DNA of 64,000 nt from Symbiopectobacterium purcellii (GCF_019797845.1 NZ_CP081864.1:3286001-3350000); one strand, 5' to 3'. Shown: positions 21,301-29,391, numbered from the stretch's first letter. Notes: generated by a model from the letters alone, not told the origin. Numbers and translations: made by a program.

Positions 21301-23761
21301 CATCGACCACCGTCACGCCGGTCACGGTGACCACCTTGCCGTTCACGTCGGTGAACGTCAGGTCTACTGTCTTCTCGCTGCTGGTGCCGCTGACTGGCGT
21401 GGCCTTGGACTCGGCGGTATTGATATAGCCGTCATCACCGGCAAAGTGCTCGATATCCACACTCGGCCCGGTCACGTCCAGCGTCGAGGACGCCGTATCG
21501 TGCGCCTGGTTACCGGCCGGATCGGTGGCAGTGGCTTTCACATCCACCTTACCCTCGGCCAGACTGCTCAGGTCCGCCGTGGTGCTCCACTTGCCATCGA
21601 CCACCGTCACGCCGGTTACCGTGACCACCTTGCCATTTACGTCGGTGAACGTCAGGTCGACCGTCTTCTCGCTGCTGGTGCCGCTGACCGGCGTGGCTTT
21701 GGATTCGGCGGTATTGATATAGCCGTCGTCGCCGGCAAAGTGCTCGATATCGACACTCGGCCCGGTCACGTCCAGCGTAGAGCTGGCGGTGTCGTGCGCC
21801 TGATTGCCCGCCGGGTCAGTGGCAGTGGCTTTGACCTCCACCTTGCCCTCGGCCAGACTGCTCAGGTCCGCGGTGGTGCTCCACTTGCCATCGACCACGG
21901 TCACGCCGCTTACCGTGACCACCTTGCCGTTCACGTCGGTGAACGTCAGGTCAACCGTCTTCTCACTGCTGGTGCCGCTGACCGGCGTGGCTTTGGATTC
22001 GGCGGTATTGATATAGCCGTCGTCGCCGGCAAAGTGCTCGATATCGACACTCGGCCCGGTCACGTCCAGCGTAGAGCTGGCGGTGTCGTGCGCCTGATTG
22101 TCCGCCGGGTCAGTGGCGGTGGCTTTGACGTCTACCTTGCCCTCGGCCAGACTGCTCAGGTCCGCCGTGGTGCTCCACTTGCCGTCGACCACCGTCACAC
22201 CGGTCACGGTGACCACCTTGCCGTTCACGTCGGTGAACGTCAGATCGACCGTCTTCTCGCTGCTGGTGCCGCTGACCGGCGTGGCTTTGGATTCCGCGGT
22301 ATTGATATAGCCGTCGTCACCGGCAAAGTGCTCGATATCGACACTTGGACCAGTGACGTCCAGCGTAGAGCTGGCGGTGTCGTGCGCCTGGTTACCGGCA
22401 GGGTCAGTGGCGGTGGCTTTGACGTCCACCTTGCCCTCGGCCAGACTGCTCAGGTCCGCGGTGGTGCTCCACTTGCCATCGACCACGGTCACACCGGTCA
22501 CGGTGACCACCTTGCCGTTCACGTCGGTGAACGTCAGATCGACCGTCTTCTCGCTGCTGGTGCCGCTGACCGGCGTGGCTTTGGATTCGGCAGTATTGAT
22601 ATAGCCGTCATCGCCGGCAAAGTGGGTAATCGCAACATCAGGCGCAGTCGTATCGACACCATAAGGACGCGTAGCATTGGCGGTTGTCTGGTTACCCGCC
22701 TCGTCCGAGGTGGTCACAGAGGCGTTGACAGCACTGTTACTTGCCAACACGCTACCTGGCACGCCGTCCACACGCCACGTTTTACCGTCCGCGTCCACTG
22801 TGGTGGTATAACGTTCATTACCAATCGTCACTGTGACGGTATCACCCGCCTTCACGTCACCCGATACCGTTCCGCCAATGGTATGACTCTGTCCGGCCTC
22901 TTCAGCGTTAACCACATCGTCATTGGCAATAAGATCGATCGTAATACTTGCCTCAGGCGGCAACGTGTCAACGATTACGGAATCCTGCCCACCCGTACCT
23001 GGAATGCCGTTTTCATCGCTGTATGAGCCATCAGGAACGGTGACAGTGACCGTCCCTTCGAAATTGGGATTTGGGGTGAGCGTGCCCGTCCAGCGGGTAG
23101 GATCAGAGGGGTCCTGAACCAGATTGGTTAACGTACCGTTGCTCACGCTCACATCACTGGCATCAAAACCTACTGGCGGCTTGGTAAACGTGAAGGTCAC
23201 CGAGCCATCAGGATTGATAACAATGGTCAACGCAGGAGGTGTAGTATCAGGTGTCGTTTCGCTGCTGGCTGCGGCGGCGAGATTTGCGGCGTCAGCGCCA
23301 GTCAGATCGTCGGTAGATGTGGCTGCAAATGCTAACCCTTGGGTTTCATAGCCTGAGGTTGGAGCAACAATCTGCCCCGTCAGGTCAAGCACAACCTCCG
23401 CCTGGCTGCCACCACCGTCGCCCGCTTCACCAATGTCAGTATTACCCTCTGCTGGCGCTTCCAGTACTTGAGTAGGGTCGGCGCCTTGTGCGATGGCATC
23501 CTGTAACGCTGCCACATCCTGAGCGTCTTGCGCGGTAGCCTGCGGCACCACGCTGGTGTTGTCACTCCACTGGCTGTTTCTCCCAACATCCAGGGTTTTT
23601 CCATCCGGCAACGTGATAGACACGGAACCGTCGCCACCCGTGACGATTTCTTCGCCACGGTAAATTTTGTCACCTGCCGTTAATAACCGCTGTGTGCCAT
23701 CAAGAGAAATGACGAAGACTTGCCCGATAACGAATTTAATGATACCGATTACGCTATTCAC
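15326..23761 (-). CDS. Giant LapA/BapA-type RTX adhesin with retention module
   Basis: 2811-residue biofilm-type adhesin secreted by a type I system. GTG start at 23761, 7 nt after AAGGAG. Order: LapA-like retention module (1-100) that should plug the LapE pore; a linker with PAEG at 103-106 where a LapG dialanine site is expected; Ig-like segments (170-370); thirteen near-identical and two divergent 98-residue repeats (about 376-1840, each starting DIEHFAGDDGYIN-like); cadherin/Ig-like segments; an unrecognised Tyr/Asn-rich region (about 1960-2150); a VWA domain with MIDAS residues DISGS, GGTNYED and ITDGEP (about 2290-2480); RTX nonapeptides GGxGNDxLx (about 2584-2715); and a C-terminal type I secretion signal. 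Secretion genes are divergent at 24286-29295; lapG and lapD are downstream. Confidence 0.95.
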   Translation of the reverse strand: MNSVIGIIKFVIGQVFVISLDGTQRLLTAGDKIYRGEEIVTGGDGSVSITLPDGKTLDVGRNSQWSDNTSVVPQATAQDAQDVAALQDAIAQGADPTQVLEAPAEGNTDIGEAGDGGGSQAEVVLDLTGQIVAPTSGYETQGLAFAATSTDDLTGADAANLAAAASSETTPDTTPPALTIVINPDGSVTFTFTKPPVGFDASDVSVSNGTLTNLVQDPSDPTRWTGTLTPNPNFEGTVTVTVPDGSYSDENGIPGTGGQDSVIVDTLPPEASITIDLIANDDVVNAEEAGQSHTIGGTVSGDVKAGDTVTVTIGNERYTTTVDADGKTWRVDGVPGSVLASNSAVNASVTTSDEAGNQTTANATRPYGVDTTAPDVAITHFAGDDGYINTAESKATPVSGTSSEKTVDLTFTDVNGKVVTVTGVTVVDGKWSTTADLSSLAEGKVDVKATATDPAGNQAHDTASSTLDVTGPSVDIEHFAGDDGYINTAESKATPVSGTSSEKTVDLTFTDVNGKVVTVTGVTVVDGKWSTTADLSSLAEGKVDVKATATDPADNQAHDTASSTLDVTGPSVDIEHFAGDDGYINTAESKATPVSGTSSEKTVDLTFTDVNGKVVTVSGVTVVDGKWSTTADLSSLAEGKVEVKATATDPAGNQAHDTASSTLDVTGPSVDIEHFAGDDGYINTAESKATPVSGTSSEKTVDLTFTDVNGKVVTVTGVTVVDGKWSTTADLSSLAEGKVDVKATATDPAGNQAHDTASSTLDVTGPSVDIEHFAGDDGYINTAESKATPVSGTSSEKTVDLTFTDVNGKVVTVTGVTVVDGKWSTTADLSSLAEGKVDVKATATDPAGNQAHDTASSTLDVTRPSVDIEHFAGDDGYINTAESKATPISGTSSEKTVDLTFTDVNGKVVTVTGVTVVDGKWSTTADLSDLAEGKVDVKATATDPAGNQAHDTASSTLDVTGPSVDIEHFAGDDGYINTAESKATPVSGTSSEKTVDLTFTDVNGKVVTVTGVTVVDGKWSTTADLSSLAEGKVDVKATATDPAGNQAHDTASSTLDVTGPSVDIEHFAGDDGYINTAESKATPVSGTSSEKTVDLTFTDVNGKVVTVTGVTVVDGKWSTTADLSSLAEGKVDVKATATDPAGNQAHDTASSTLDVTGPSVDIEHFAGDDGYINTAESKATPVSGTSSEKTVDLTFTDVNGKVVTVTGVTVVDGKWSTTADLSSLAEGKVEVKATATDPAGNQAHDTASSTLDVTGPSVDIEHFAGDDGYINTAESKATPVSGTSSEKTVDLTFTDVNGKVVTVSGVTVVDGKWSSTADLSSLAEGKVDVKATATDPAGNQAHDTASSTLDVTRPSVDIEHFAGDDGYINTAESKATPVSGTSSEKTVDLTFTDVNGKVVTVTGVTVVDGKWSTTADLSSLAEGKVDVKATATDPAGNQAHDTASSTLDVTGPSVDIEHFAGDDGYINTAESKATPVSGTSSEKTVDLTFTDVNGKVVTVSGVTVVDGKWSTTADLSSLAEGKVDVKATATDPAGNQAHDTASSTLDVTGPTVDIEHFAGDDGYINAAESKATPVSGTSSEKTVDLTFTDVNGKVVTVTGVTVVDGKWSTTADLSSLAEGKLDVKATATDPAGNQAHDTAFSTLDVTAPEIDITGFAGNDGYINQQELGGTFIEGTSNERFVNLTFTDSNGKSVTVSSVPVFDGKWHKTVNLDSLAEGKITVVATATDAAGNQAQDSTSATMDKTLPEIDITNFAGNDGYINAHELAGQFIQGTSTEDHVTLVFTDSKGKEVTLTNVPVIDGKWSTSADLSTLAEGKIKVIATATDPAGNQAHDNDQAVLDTKPPVAHDETVTGLEDTPVHIGWDSLGVSGDTSSVVISSLPPASAGTLYYNDNGTWKPVTEGQSFNSTNTDLRFDPAANASGSPYSIVNYTPVDKAGNVGVETSLNIDITPVADAPTVTLDITSGNSTPSSEVIHINGGSANGGFDIQDGKIVAVGNGVRVWLTEGDPIPTLVGTGTYSYYTQSNTNGSDGYSDIFVVHSNSGYFYRQSDWPADKKELRSLDSFGGNRETNDASAHKDYVFVMKEDGYTYNPSYNTNNNQPTSVNTLDGVKLSYTDSNGQSHSFTNQVSNNLGGVIYSDGTSMAPGSNAPTVTKETNTGTQEHTLDVSAALTDLDGSETLSGITLTGLPEGTKVVDHINNDATYTVGKDGTYTIANTHNLSTLSGTVTIYVPVSAGKFEVVAQATSTETLNHDSATGYSTEGVEQYGAAIGTTGDDTVQGTNSNDVMIADVSGLQLVEGTNYNIAFMVDISGSMTTTDIANTVASLKNVFNSLISSANGAHSGKVNVFLADFDTQVGRTVSVDLKDPTALTQLTSVLNSMVGGDKGGGTNYEDVFKTTANWFQSAAVKNNVGTNLTYFITDGEPTYYQSNETNQVQVGRTSEVLNIDNINYQVGQSYSMSVYGKTREIISASGDVYKYTSSSSNSRELVGHVHAQGDGTYDISTLGGWGNNDGDYGYYNRYYSQQNADAAFKLLQSISHNTIEAIGVGKSLDASSLTRYDSDGIVQSQIDPTKLSEAILGSNKPLPGGDDTLNGGIGNDILFGDVVRFDGIEGNGLSALQTYIAQQMKVSSVTVQDMHHYIADHHQAFDLSSSNDGDDKLYGGAGNDILFGQGGNDLLNGGEGNDILYGGSGNDILIGGKGNDTLIGGSGADTFMWQKGDTGFDVIKDFNPGEGDKINLHDLIGDLDKGADLSRYIRFTDHNGSPTIEVSTQGDFSGNTGGTVNVSITLEHYSGSMPSLESLVSKPEQTVN
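15620..16010 (-). repeat. RTX calcium-binding nonapeptide repeats (coding)
   Basis: Encodes one GGIGNDILFGD copy, a spacer, then about six consecutive GGxGNDxLxGG units (GAGNDILFG, GGNDLLNGG, GEGNDILYG, GSGNDILIG, GKGNDTLIG, GSGADTFMW). These form calcium-bound beta-rolls outside the cell and mark type I secretion substrates. Confidence 0.9.
18230..22640 (-). repeat. Tandem array of fifteen 294-bp repeats inside the adhesin gene
   Basis: Unit of exactly 294 bp (98 codons). Reading along the gene, units 1-13 (about 22640 to 18820) are nearly identical in DNA; units 14 and 15 (to about 18230) are diverged (EIDITGFAGNDGYIN and EIDITNFAGNDGYIN). Rare variants recur in separate units: KVEVK in 3 and 9, VTRP in 5 and 10, VTVSG in 3, 10 and 12. 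This points to block duplication or gene conversion. Because the unit is a multiple of three, a 1486-codon open frame exists on the opposite strand; it is a shadow. Confidence 0.95.
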
Positions 23762-24285
23762 TACGGCTTCTCCTTGATATCTATAATTATTTTTATACAG
23801 ATATTGAGTTGTTGTAAGGGGATATCAACATCATCCTGATGGGTAAATTGCGATTAGCTCTCCTGGCCTTGAAATTGTGCAGTCATCAATCAATGCGCGT
23901 TGGCCGTACACTTGCTTAAGCAAAAAAAGGCGCTCCAGAAATGTTAACCAATTAGCATGCTAATGAGTTAACCATGATGGAGAAAACCGGTTTGCCAGAG
24001 CAAAAAATGACAGTATAGGCGTCAATCACTTGACTCGCTCAGCATAATCATAAAAAATTCGGAATATTCTTGCTACAAACTTTAATACAAAAGAGCATCA
24101 AATATTTCTCAAACATTGAATCAGAATGAGATAACAACACAATCACATGATAATAAAGGAGTTTTAAAACCCTCACGGTGTGCTATTGAGAAAAAAGTGC
24201 GTGAGATGAAATTAGGAATAATCACAAAAAAACCAAGCATTCAAATTAATCACAGCGTTTACATGCCATAAAGGAAAACAGCATT
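23762..24285. promoter_or_regulatory. Divergent promoter region between adhesin and secretion operon
   Basis: 524 bp, AT-rich, no credible gene. It must hold the promoters of both the adhesin (leftward) and lapE-lapB-lapC (rightward). The clear feature is a 30-bp dyad at 23943-23972. RBS for the adhesin (AAGGAG) is at its left end and AAGGAAAA for lapE at its right end. Confidence 0.7.
23943..23972. promoter_or_regulatory. 30-bp composite palindrome, candidate operator
   Basis: GTTAAC - CA - ATTAGCATGCTAAT - GA - GTTAAC: a perfect 14-bp inner palindrome flanked symmetrically by perfect 6-bp outer arms. It lies 182 bp upstream of the adhesin start and 313 bp upstream of lapE. The symmetry suggests a dimeric or tetrameric regulator. 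No transcription factor gene is encoded in the block. Confidence 0.6.
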
Positions 24286-25635
24286 ATGCTACCTGTATTT
24301 CGATACGCTTTTTTACCTTTAGGGATTATGGTCGCACAACCCTCCAGCGCCGCGACATTACAGGATGTAATCAAACAAACTCTTGCCACGCATCCCGAAG
24401 TCAGTGCGTCGGTAAACAGTCGGTTATCTGCCGATCATGATTTGCGCTCCGCCAAAGGTGGATATCTGCCGTCAATCAACTTAAACGCAGGTACCGGACG
24501 CGAGGAAACGGACACGGTTTCTACACGCGCCAGCGGCGGCAAAAAGGAACTACAACGCAGCGAATCCAGCATCACCTTGCAACAAACACTGTTTGACGGA
24601 TTTGCCACGTCGAGTGAAGTCGGTCGGCAGCGAGCTACCGTTAATTCTCGTGCCTACAAGGTGCTCAATACCTCTGAGAACGTGGCTCTGAATGCGGTTC
24701 AGGTATATCTGGATGTGCTACAACGGGCAGAGTTTGTCAAACTGGCACAAAATAATCTCGCTAACCATGAGCGTATCTACGATCAAATTCGGTTGCGCAG
24801 CCAGCAAGGCGTTGCACGTTTGGCGGATCTCGAACAAGCAGAAGCGCGCCTGGCACAGGCAAGAAATAATTTGCTGACCGAACAGACCAATCTTGATGAC
24901 GCAAAAACTAACTACTTTAGTGTAACAGGCAGCGAACCAGAAAACCTCACGCTGCCGGATATGTCAATTTTGACCATGCCCGCGTCTTTAGCAGAAGCCC
25001 GACGCGTGATGCTCACCAACAGCCCGATACTCAAATCCGCGGAATCAGACATCACTGCGACACAACAACAATATGAAGCGGCAAAGTCTTCTTATTACCC
25101 TAGGGTGAATGTTGAACTGGACCGCACAATGAACAACAACGTTGATGGCACGCGCGGAGAGAGCAACGAGTGGCAGGCAATGGTCAGAATGCGTTACAAC
25201 CTCTATCAAGGGGGAAGTAACAAGGCCAACGCGGATGCAAAAGCGTATCAAATCAAAGAGGCGCAGGATATTCGCAACAACACGCTGCGTCAGTTGAGCG
25301 AAGAGCTGCGTCTTGCATGGACGGCGCTGAATAACGCCCGCCAGCAAATCCCCATCGCCGCCGAGTATGCCGATCGCAGCATGAAAGTTAGAACGGCCTA
25401 CCAAAAGCAATTCAGCATTGGCGAACGCACACTGCTGGATTTGCTGGACAGTGAAAATGAGCTTCTCACTGCACAGCGTCGTCTGGTAGAGATTCAATTC
25501 ATTGAGAGGTTTACCGAATATCGTATCAAGGCCAGAATGGGGGACCTGCTGCGCAACCTTTCTATTCAGAGCCCAACAGCAGGACAAAGTTTGGATAACG
25601 TCACGGCAAATGTGGATTTGCCTTCGTTAAACTAG
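24286..25635 (+). CDS. lapE: TolC-family outer-membrane channel of the adhesin secretion system
   Basis: Outer-membrane export channel of the type I system and, by the LapA model, the pore in which the adhesin retention module lodges. The 449-residue product has a signal peptide (cleavage after about residue 22, SSAA-T) followed by the two TolC repeats of alternating coiled coil and strand: first repeat with LQQTLFDGFATSSEVG, second with RYNLYQGGSNKANADA. RBS AAGGAAAA lies upstream of the ATG. It is first in the operon with lapB (125 bp downstream) and lapC, and divergent from the adhesin. It is a dedicated channel, distinct from general TolC. Confidence 0.94.
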   Translation: MLPVFRYAFLPLGIMVAQPSSAATLQDVIKQTLATHPEVSASVNSRLSADHDLRSAKGGYLPSINLNAGTGREETDTVSTRASGGKKELQRSESSITLQQTLFDGFATSSEVGRQRATVNSRAYKVLNTSENVALNAVQVYLDVLQRAEFVKLAQNNLANHERIYDQIRLRSQQGVARLADLEQAEARLAQARNNLLTEQTNLDDAKTNYFSVTGSEPENLTLPDMSILTMPASLAEARRVMLTNSPILKSAESDITATQQQYEAAKSSYYPRVNVELDRTMNNNVDGTRGESNEWQAMVRMRYNLYQGGSNKANADAKAYQIKEAQDIRNNTLRQLSEELRLAWTALNNARQQIPIAAEYADRSMKVRTAYQKQFSIGERTLLDLLDSENELLTAQRRLVEIQFIERFTEYRIKARMGDLLRNLSIQSPTAGQSLDNVTANVDLPSLN

Positions 25636-25760
25636 CGTCCGCGTCGGAAACGACAGTGGGTTGCACGAGGCCGTGACTCGTTTGTCTGCCGTGTTTTACC
25701 GCATGTATCATGCGTGTGGTAAGCACGGCAGACTGTGTTATGTAAGGGAAGATCAGTGAG

Positions 25761-27947
25761 ATGAAGTTACATTCCGTCGAGGATATCGATACTCCGGAAG
25801 CGTCCGTTGCGCATGAACACAACGATCCTCGCACCCGTCATGACGATCCGTTACTGGATGGTTTGTTGATTTTGTGCGCGCTACAGGGCAAGTCTGCGAG
25901 TCGCGCGACTCTCACTGCGGGTCTTCCTTTAGCAAAACAGCGCCTGACGGTACCATTGCTGCCACGCGCAGCCAGTCGCGCAGGGCTGCAAGGCCGGGTA
26001 TTAAAACGCCCGCTGGATGGCATTCCCGACATGTCACTGCCTGCCATGTTATTGCTGCGAGAAGGCCGTTCGGCAGTACTGCTTGGCTGGAACGACGATG
26101 GTTCAGCACGCATCATGCCAAGTGAGACGGAAGGCGGCGAAATACAGGTCGATCGCAATACGCTTCAGCAAAATTATCTTGGTCTGGTACTGTTTGCACA
26201 ACCGAGACACGCCTTTGATATCCAAAATGAATCGCTGATTCCCCACACCAAGTCCTGGTTCAAGGACACGCTGAAGCTGTCACGTTTCCTGTATGCCGAT
26301 GCGGTGCTGGCCAGTTTTATTATTAATATTATTGCAATCGCCACGCCGCTGTTCGTGATGAATGTGTATGACAGGGTGGTGCCCAATCAAGCGACGGCCA
26401 CCCTATGGGTGCTGGCGATTGGCGTTATTGGTGAATTTATTTTCGATCTTATCCTGAAAACGCTGCGTGGCATTTGCCTCGATATGGCAGGAAAAAAGAC
26501 CGATCTGATCATCTCCGCCTCACTGTTCGAACGCATCATCGGCATGTCGATGATTGCGCGACCCGCCCGCGTAGGCAGCTTTGCGCAAAATATTCATGAG
26601 TTTCAATCGTTGAGAGATTTCCTCTCATCGCTGACCTTGACCACGCTGATCGACTTTCCGTTCACACTGCTGCTGTTGCTGGTGATTGGTTTGATTGGCG
26701 GTCCGCTGGTGTGGGTGCCAATACTCACCTACCCCATCGCCTTAGCCGTAAGCTGGGCGCTGCAAAAACCGCTGGTTGAAACCATCAGTAAAACAATGGA
26801 GCTGGCCAGCGAGCGTCAAGCCACCCTGATAGAAACGCTCAGCAGCTTGGATGCGTTGAAGGTGAATAACGCTCAGAGCGAGCGCCAGCACAGTTGGGAA
26901 CAAACGCTGGGGAGCCTCAGCCGGTTAGAAATGCGCGCCAAAGCGCTTTCTTCGCTGGCAGTCAACCTGACGATGGGATTCCAGCAAATCGCCGGTGTGG
27001 TGATGATTATCGCAGGCGTCTACCTGTTGATTGATGGCAAACTCAGTATGGGGGGATTGATTGCCAGCTATATGCTCAGTGGCCGCGCACTTATGCCCCT
27101 TGGTCAGCTATCGGGTCTGGTTGCGCGTTATCAGCAGGCCAAGATAACCATGACGACCACGGAAGAGATGATGCAATTGCCGCAAGAGCGCCAGGAGAAT
27201 GAGCGGCCGCTTAAACGCGAACGTATACAGGGCGGCCTGGAATTCCGCGACGTGACCTTCAGTTACCCCGAACAGAAGCACCGCTCTTTGTATAACATCA
27301 ATCTTGCTATCGCCGCAGGCGAAAAAGTCGGCATCATTGGCCGCAGCGGGTCGGGCAAAAGTTCGCTGGAAAAACTGATCGTCAACCTGTATCCTCCAAG
27401 CGAAGGGAATATTTTGATCGATGGCGTGGACACACGTCAGTTGGATGTCAGCGATTTGCGCCACAACATTGGCTATGTGCCGCAGGATATTCAACTGATC
27501 AGCGGCACCCTGCGCGATAACCTGATCAGCGGTGCTCGTTATATTGATGATGAATCCATGCTGCGCGCCGCCGAAATCGCCGGTGTCAATGAATTCGCGC
27601 GCCTGCATGCGGATGGCTACAACTTGCAGGTGGGGGAACGCGGCATGCAACTCTCTGGCGGTCAGCGTCAGGCCGTCGCCATCGCGCGCGCGCTGTTGCT
27701 CGATCCGCCGATTATGGTGTTAGATGAACCCACCAGTTCAATGGACAACACCAGCGAAGACCGCTTAAAACAAGCATTACAGCCAGTGTTGCAAAACAAA
27801 ACGCTGCTGTTGGTGACACATCGCGTCTCTATGCTGGCCCTGGTAGATCGTTTAATCATTATCGATAAAGGCCGCATTATTGCCGATGGTCCGAAGGCTA
27901 TCGTGATGGATGCGTTAAAGAAAGGACAGATCAATGCATCTCGCTAA
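25761..27947 (+). CDS. lapB: Type I secretion ABC transporter (LapB)
   Basis: Inner-membrane ABC exporter that powers adhesin secretion. The 728 residues comprise an N-terminal C39-peptidase-like domain (about 30-150) lacking the catalytic Cys motif, so a substrate-docking and not a processing domain; a six-helix membrane domain (about 165-460); and an ATPase domain with Walker A GRSGSGKSS (near 526), signature LSGGQRQAVAIARALL, Walker B IMVLDEPTSSMD and the H-loop VTHR. All catalytic elements are present. It overlaps lapC by 14 bp, so translation is coupled. Confidence 0.96.
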   Translation: MKLHSVEDIDTPEASVAHEHNDPRTRHDDPLLDGLLILCALQGKSASRATLTAGLPLAKQRLTVPLLPRAASRAGLQGRVLKRPLDGIPDMSLPAMLLLREGRSAVLLGWNDDGSARIMPSETEGGEIQVDRNTLQQNYLGLVLFAQPRHAFDIQNESLIPHTKSWFKDTLKLSRFLYADAVLASFIINIIAIATPLFVMNVYDRVVPNQATATLWVLAIGVIGEFIFDLILKTLRGICLDMAGKKTDLIISASLFERIIGMSMIARPARVGSFAQNIHEFQSLRDFLSSLTLTTLIDFPFTLLLLLVIGLIGGPLVWVPILTYPIALAVSWALQKPLVETISKTMELASERQATLIETLSSLDALKVNNAQSERQHSWEQTLGSLSRLEMRAKALSSLAVNLTMGFQQIAGVVMIIAGVYLLIDGKLSMGGLIASYMLSGRALMPLGQLSGLVARYQQAKITMTTTEEMMQLPQERQENERPLKRERIQGGLEFRDVTFSYPEQKHRSLYNINLAIAAGEKVGIIGRSGSGKSSLEKLIVNLYPPSEGNILIDGVDTRQLDVSDLRHNIGYVPQDIQLISGTLRDNLISGARYIDDESMLRAAEIAGVNEFARLHADGYNLQVGERGMQLSGGQRQAVAIARALLLDPPIMVLDEPTSSMDNTSEDRLKQALQPVLQNKTLLLVTHRVSMLALVDRLIIIDKGRIIADGPKAIVMDALKKGQINASR

Positions 27948-29295
27948 ACGCACCGCGGATTTCCTTCGCTATTTCTCCCGCAGGGATCGGGAAACGCTTC
28001 AGGCGATCCCTGAAGTCAGTCGCGCGATGCTGGAAGACTCCCCCAAAGCGATTCGAATTACGCTGTGGGCAATTTTCTTTTTTTTCCTGTTTTTCATCCT
28101 GTGGGCTGCTTTTGCCAGCATTGATGAAGTCACGCGCGGCGATGGTAAGGCTATTCCGTCATCCCGTCTGCAAAAAATCCAGAACCTGGAAGGCGGTATC
28201 GTCACCGAGGTTTACGTTCACGAAGGGCAAATCGTCAATCAGGGCGATCCGTTACTGAGACTCGATGACACTCGCTTCGCCTCAAACGTTGGCGAAACGG
28301 AGGCTGACAGGCTAGGACTGCTCTCGCGTATCGAACGGTTGACGGCTGAAATCAACGATCGTGAATTAAACCTCTCAGCAGAAATCAAAGAAAAAGCCCC
28401 GGCTATCGCCCAAGGTGAAATGGACCTGTACAACAGCAGACGCCAACAATTTCGCAATGAGATCTCTGGCCTGGAAGAGCAACTGGTACAGAAAAAACAG
28501 GAGCAGCGCGACTATGTGGCCAAGCAGGCGCAATTTCGCAATAGCCTCAATTTACTGCAACAAGAAATAAGAATGTCAGAGCCTTTGATTGCCGAGGGTG
28601 CAATATCCAAAGTCGAAGTGCTGCGCCTAAAACGGGCCGAAGTGGAAACACAAGGGCAGTTGGAATCCATGACGCTGTCGATTCCTCGCGCTGACTCTGC
28701 CATCAAGGAAATTGAAAACAAGATTCAGGAAACGCGTGGACGCTATAAAAGCGATGCGCTATCACAGTTGAATGAAGCACAAACCAACCTGAACAAGATA
28801 GCCGCCACGGGCAAGGCGTTGGAAGACCGCGTGAACCGAACTCTGGTGGTCTCTCCGGTAAAAGGCATTGTGCAGCAGATGATGGTCAACACCATTGGTG
28901 GTGTTATCCAACCTGGGAACGACATCGTGGAAATTGTTCCGTTGGATGAAAATTTATTGGTTGAAGCAAAAATCTCGCCGCGAGATATTGCTTTTCTGCA
29001 TCCAGGCCAGAATGCCATTATCAAACTGACAGCCTACGATTATACGATCTATGGCGGATTAAAAGGGAAAGTTGAACAAATTAGCCCAGACACCATGACC
29101 GATAAAGAAGGTAACAGCTTTTATATCGTTCGGTTGCGCACAGATAAGAATTATTTGGGCACTGAGGATAAGCCTCTGGTGATTATTCCCGGCATGGTCG
29201 CATCCGTGGATATTATAACCGGAAAGAAAACGATTCTGAGTTATTTACTTAAACCCATCATCCGGGCAAATGCCGAAGCGCTGCGGGAACGCTAA
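27934..29295 (+). CDS. lapC: HlyD-family membrane fusion protein (LapC)
   Basis: Periplasmic adaptor linking the LapB ATPase to the LapE channel. 453 residues: a short cytoplasmic N-terminus, one TM helix (about 41-60, Phe-rich), a lipoyl-like half-motif (LEGGIVTEVYVHEGQIV), a long coiled-coil region (about 100-290), then the second lipoyl half (VVSPVKGIVQQM) and beta-barrel domain with the HlyD C-terminal signature near PGMVASVDIITGKKTILSYLLKP. It overlaps lapB by 14 bp and is the last gene of the operon; a hairpin at 29331-29362 follows. Confidence 0.96.
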   Translation: MHLAKRTADFLRYFSRRDRETLQAIPEVSRAMLEDSPKAIRITLWAIFFFFLFFILWAAFASIDEVTRGDGKAIPSSRLQKIQNLEGGIVTEVYVHEGQIVNQGDPLLRLDDTRFASNVGETEADRLGLLSRIERLTAEINDRELNLSAEIKEKAPAIAQGEMDLYNSRRQQFRNEISGLEEQLVQKKQEQRDYVAKQAQFRNSLNLLQQEIRMSEPLIAEGAISKVEVLRLKRAEVETQGQLESMTLSIPRADSAIKEIENKIQETRGRYKSDALSQLNEAQTNLNKIAATGKALEDRVNRTLVVSPVKGIVQQMMVNTIGGVIQPGNDIVEIVPLDENLLVEAKISPRDIAFLHPGQNAIIKLTAYDYTIYGGLKGKVEQISPDTMTDKEGNSFYIVRLRTDKNYLGTEDKPLVIIPGMVASVDIITGKKTILSYLLKPIIRANAEALRER

Positions 29296-29330
29296 TTGCG
29301 ATTCAGGCACCACGAATACTTTCATCGAGG

Positions 29331-29372
29331 ACACAAACTGCGCGGTTAATGGCGGTTTGTGTTGTTGATTTT
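29331..29372 (+). terminator. Probable terminator after lapC
   Basis: ACACAAAC ... GTTTGTGT inverted repeat (8 bp) followed by the T-rich stretch TGTTGATTTT, between the convergent lapC and the cyclase gene. Confidence 0.6.
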
Positions 29373-29391
29373 CCCAACGTCTCTGCCGTTA

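Noticed and set aside
18230..22640. CRISPR array or satellite DNA
   Set aside because: The repeats are 294 bp, contiguous without spacers, and in frame within a coding sequence; no cas genes are present.
18566..23026. 1486-codon open frame on the plus strand, opposite the adhesin repeats
   Set aside because: The 294-bp repeat is a multiple of three, so one stop-free antisense unit repeats indefinitely. The product is low-complexity, with no RBS or known domain, while the minus-strand frame is a full adhesin.
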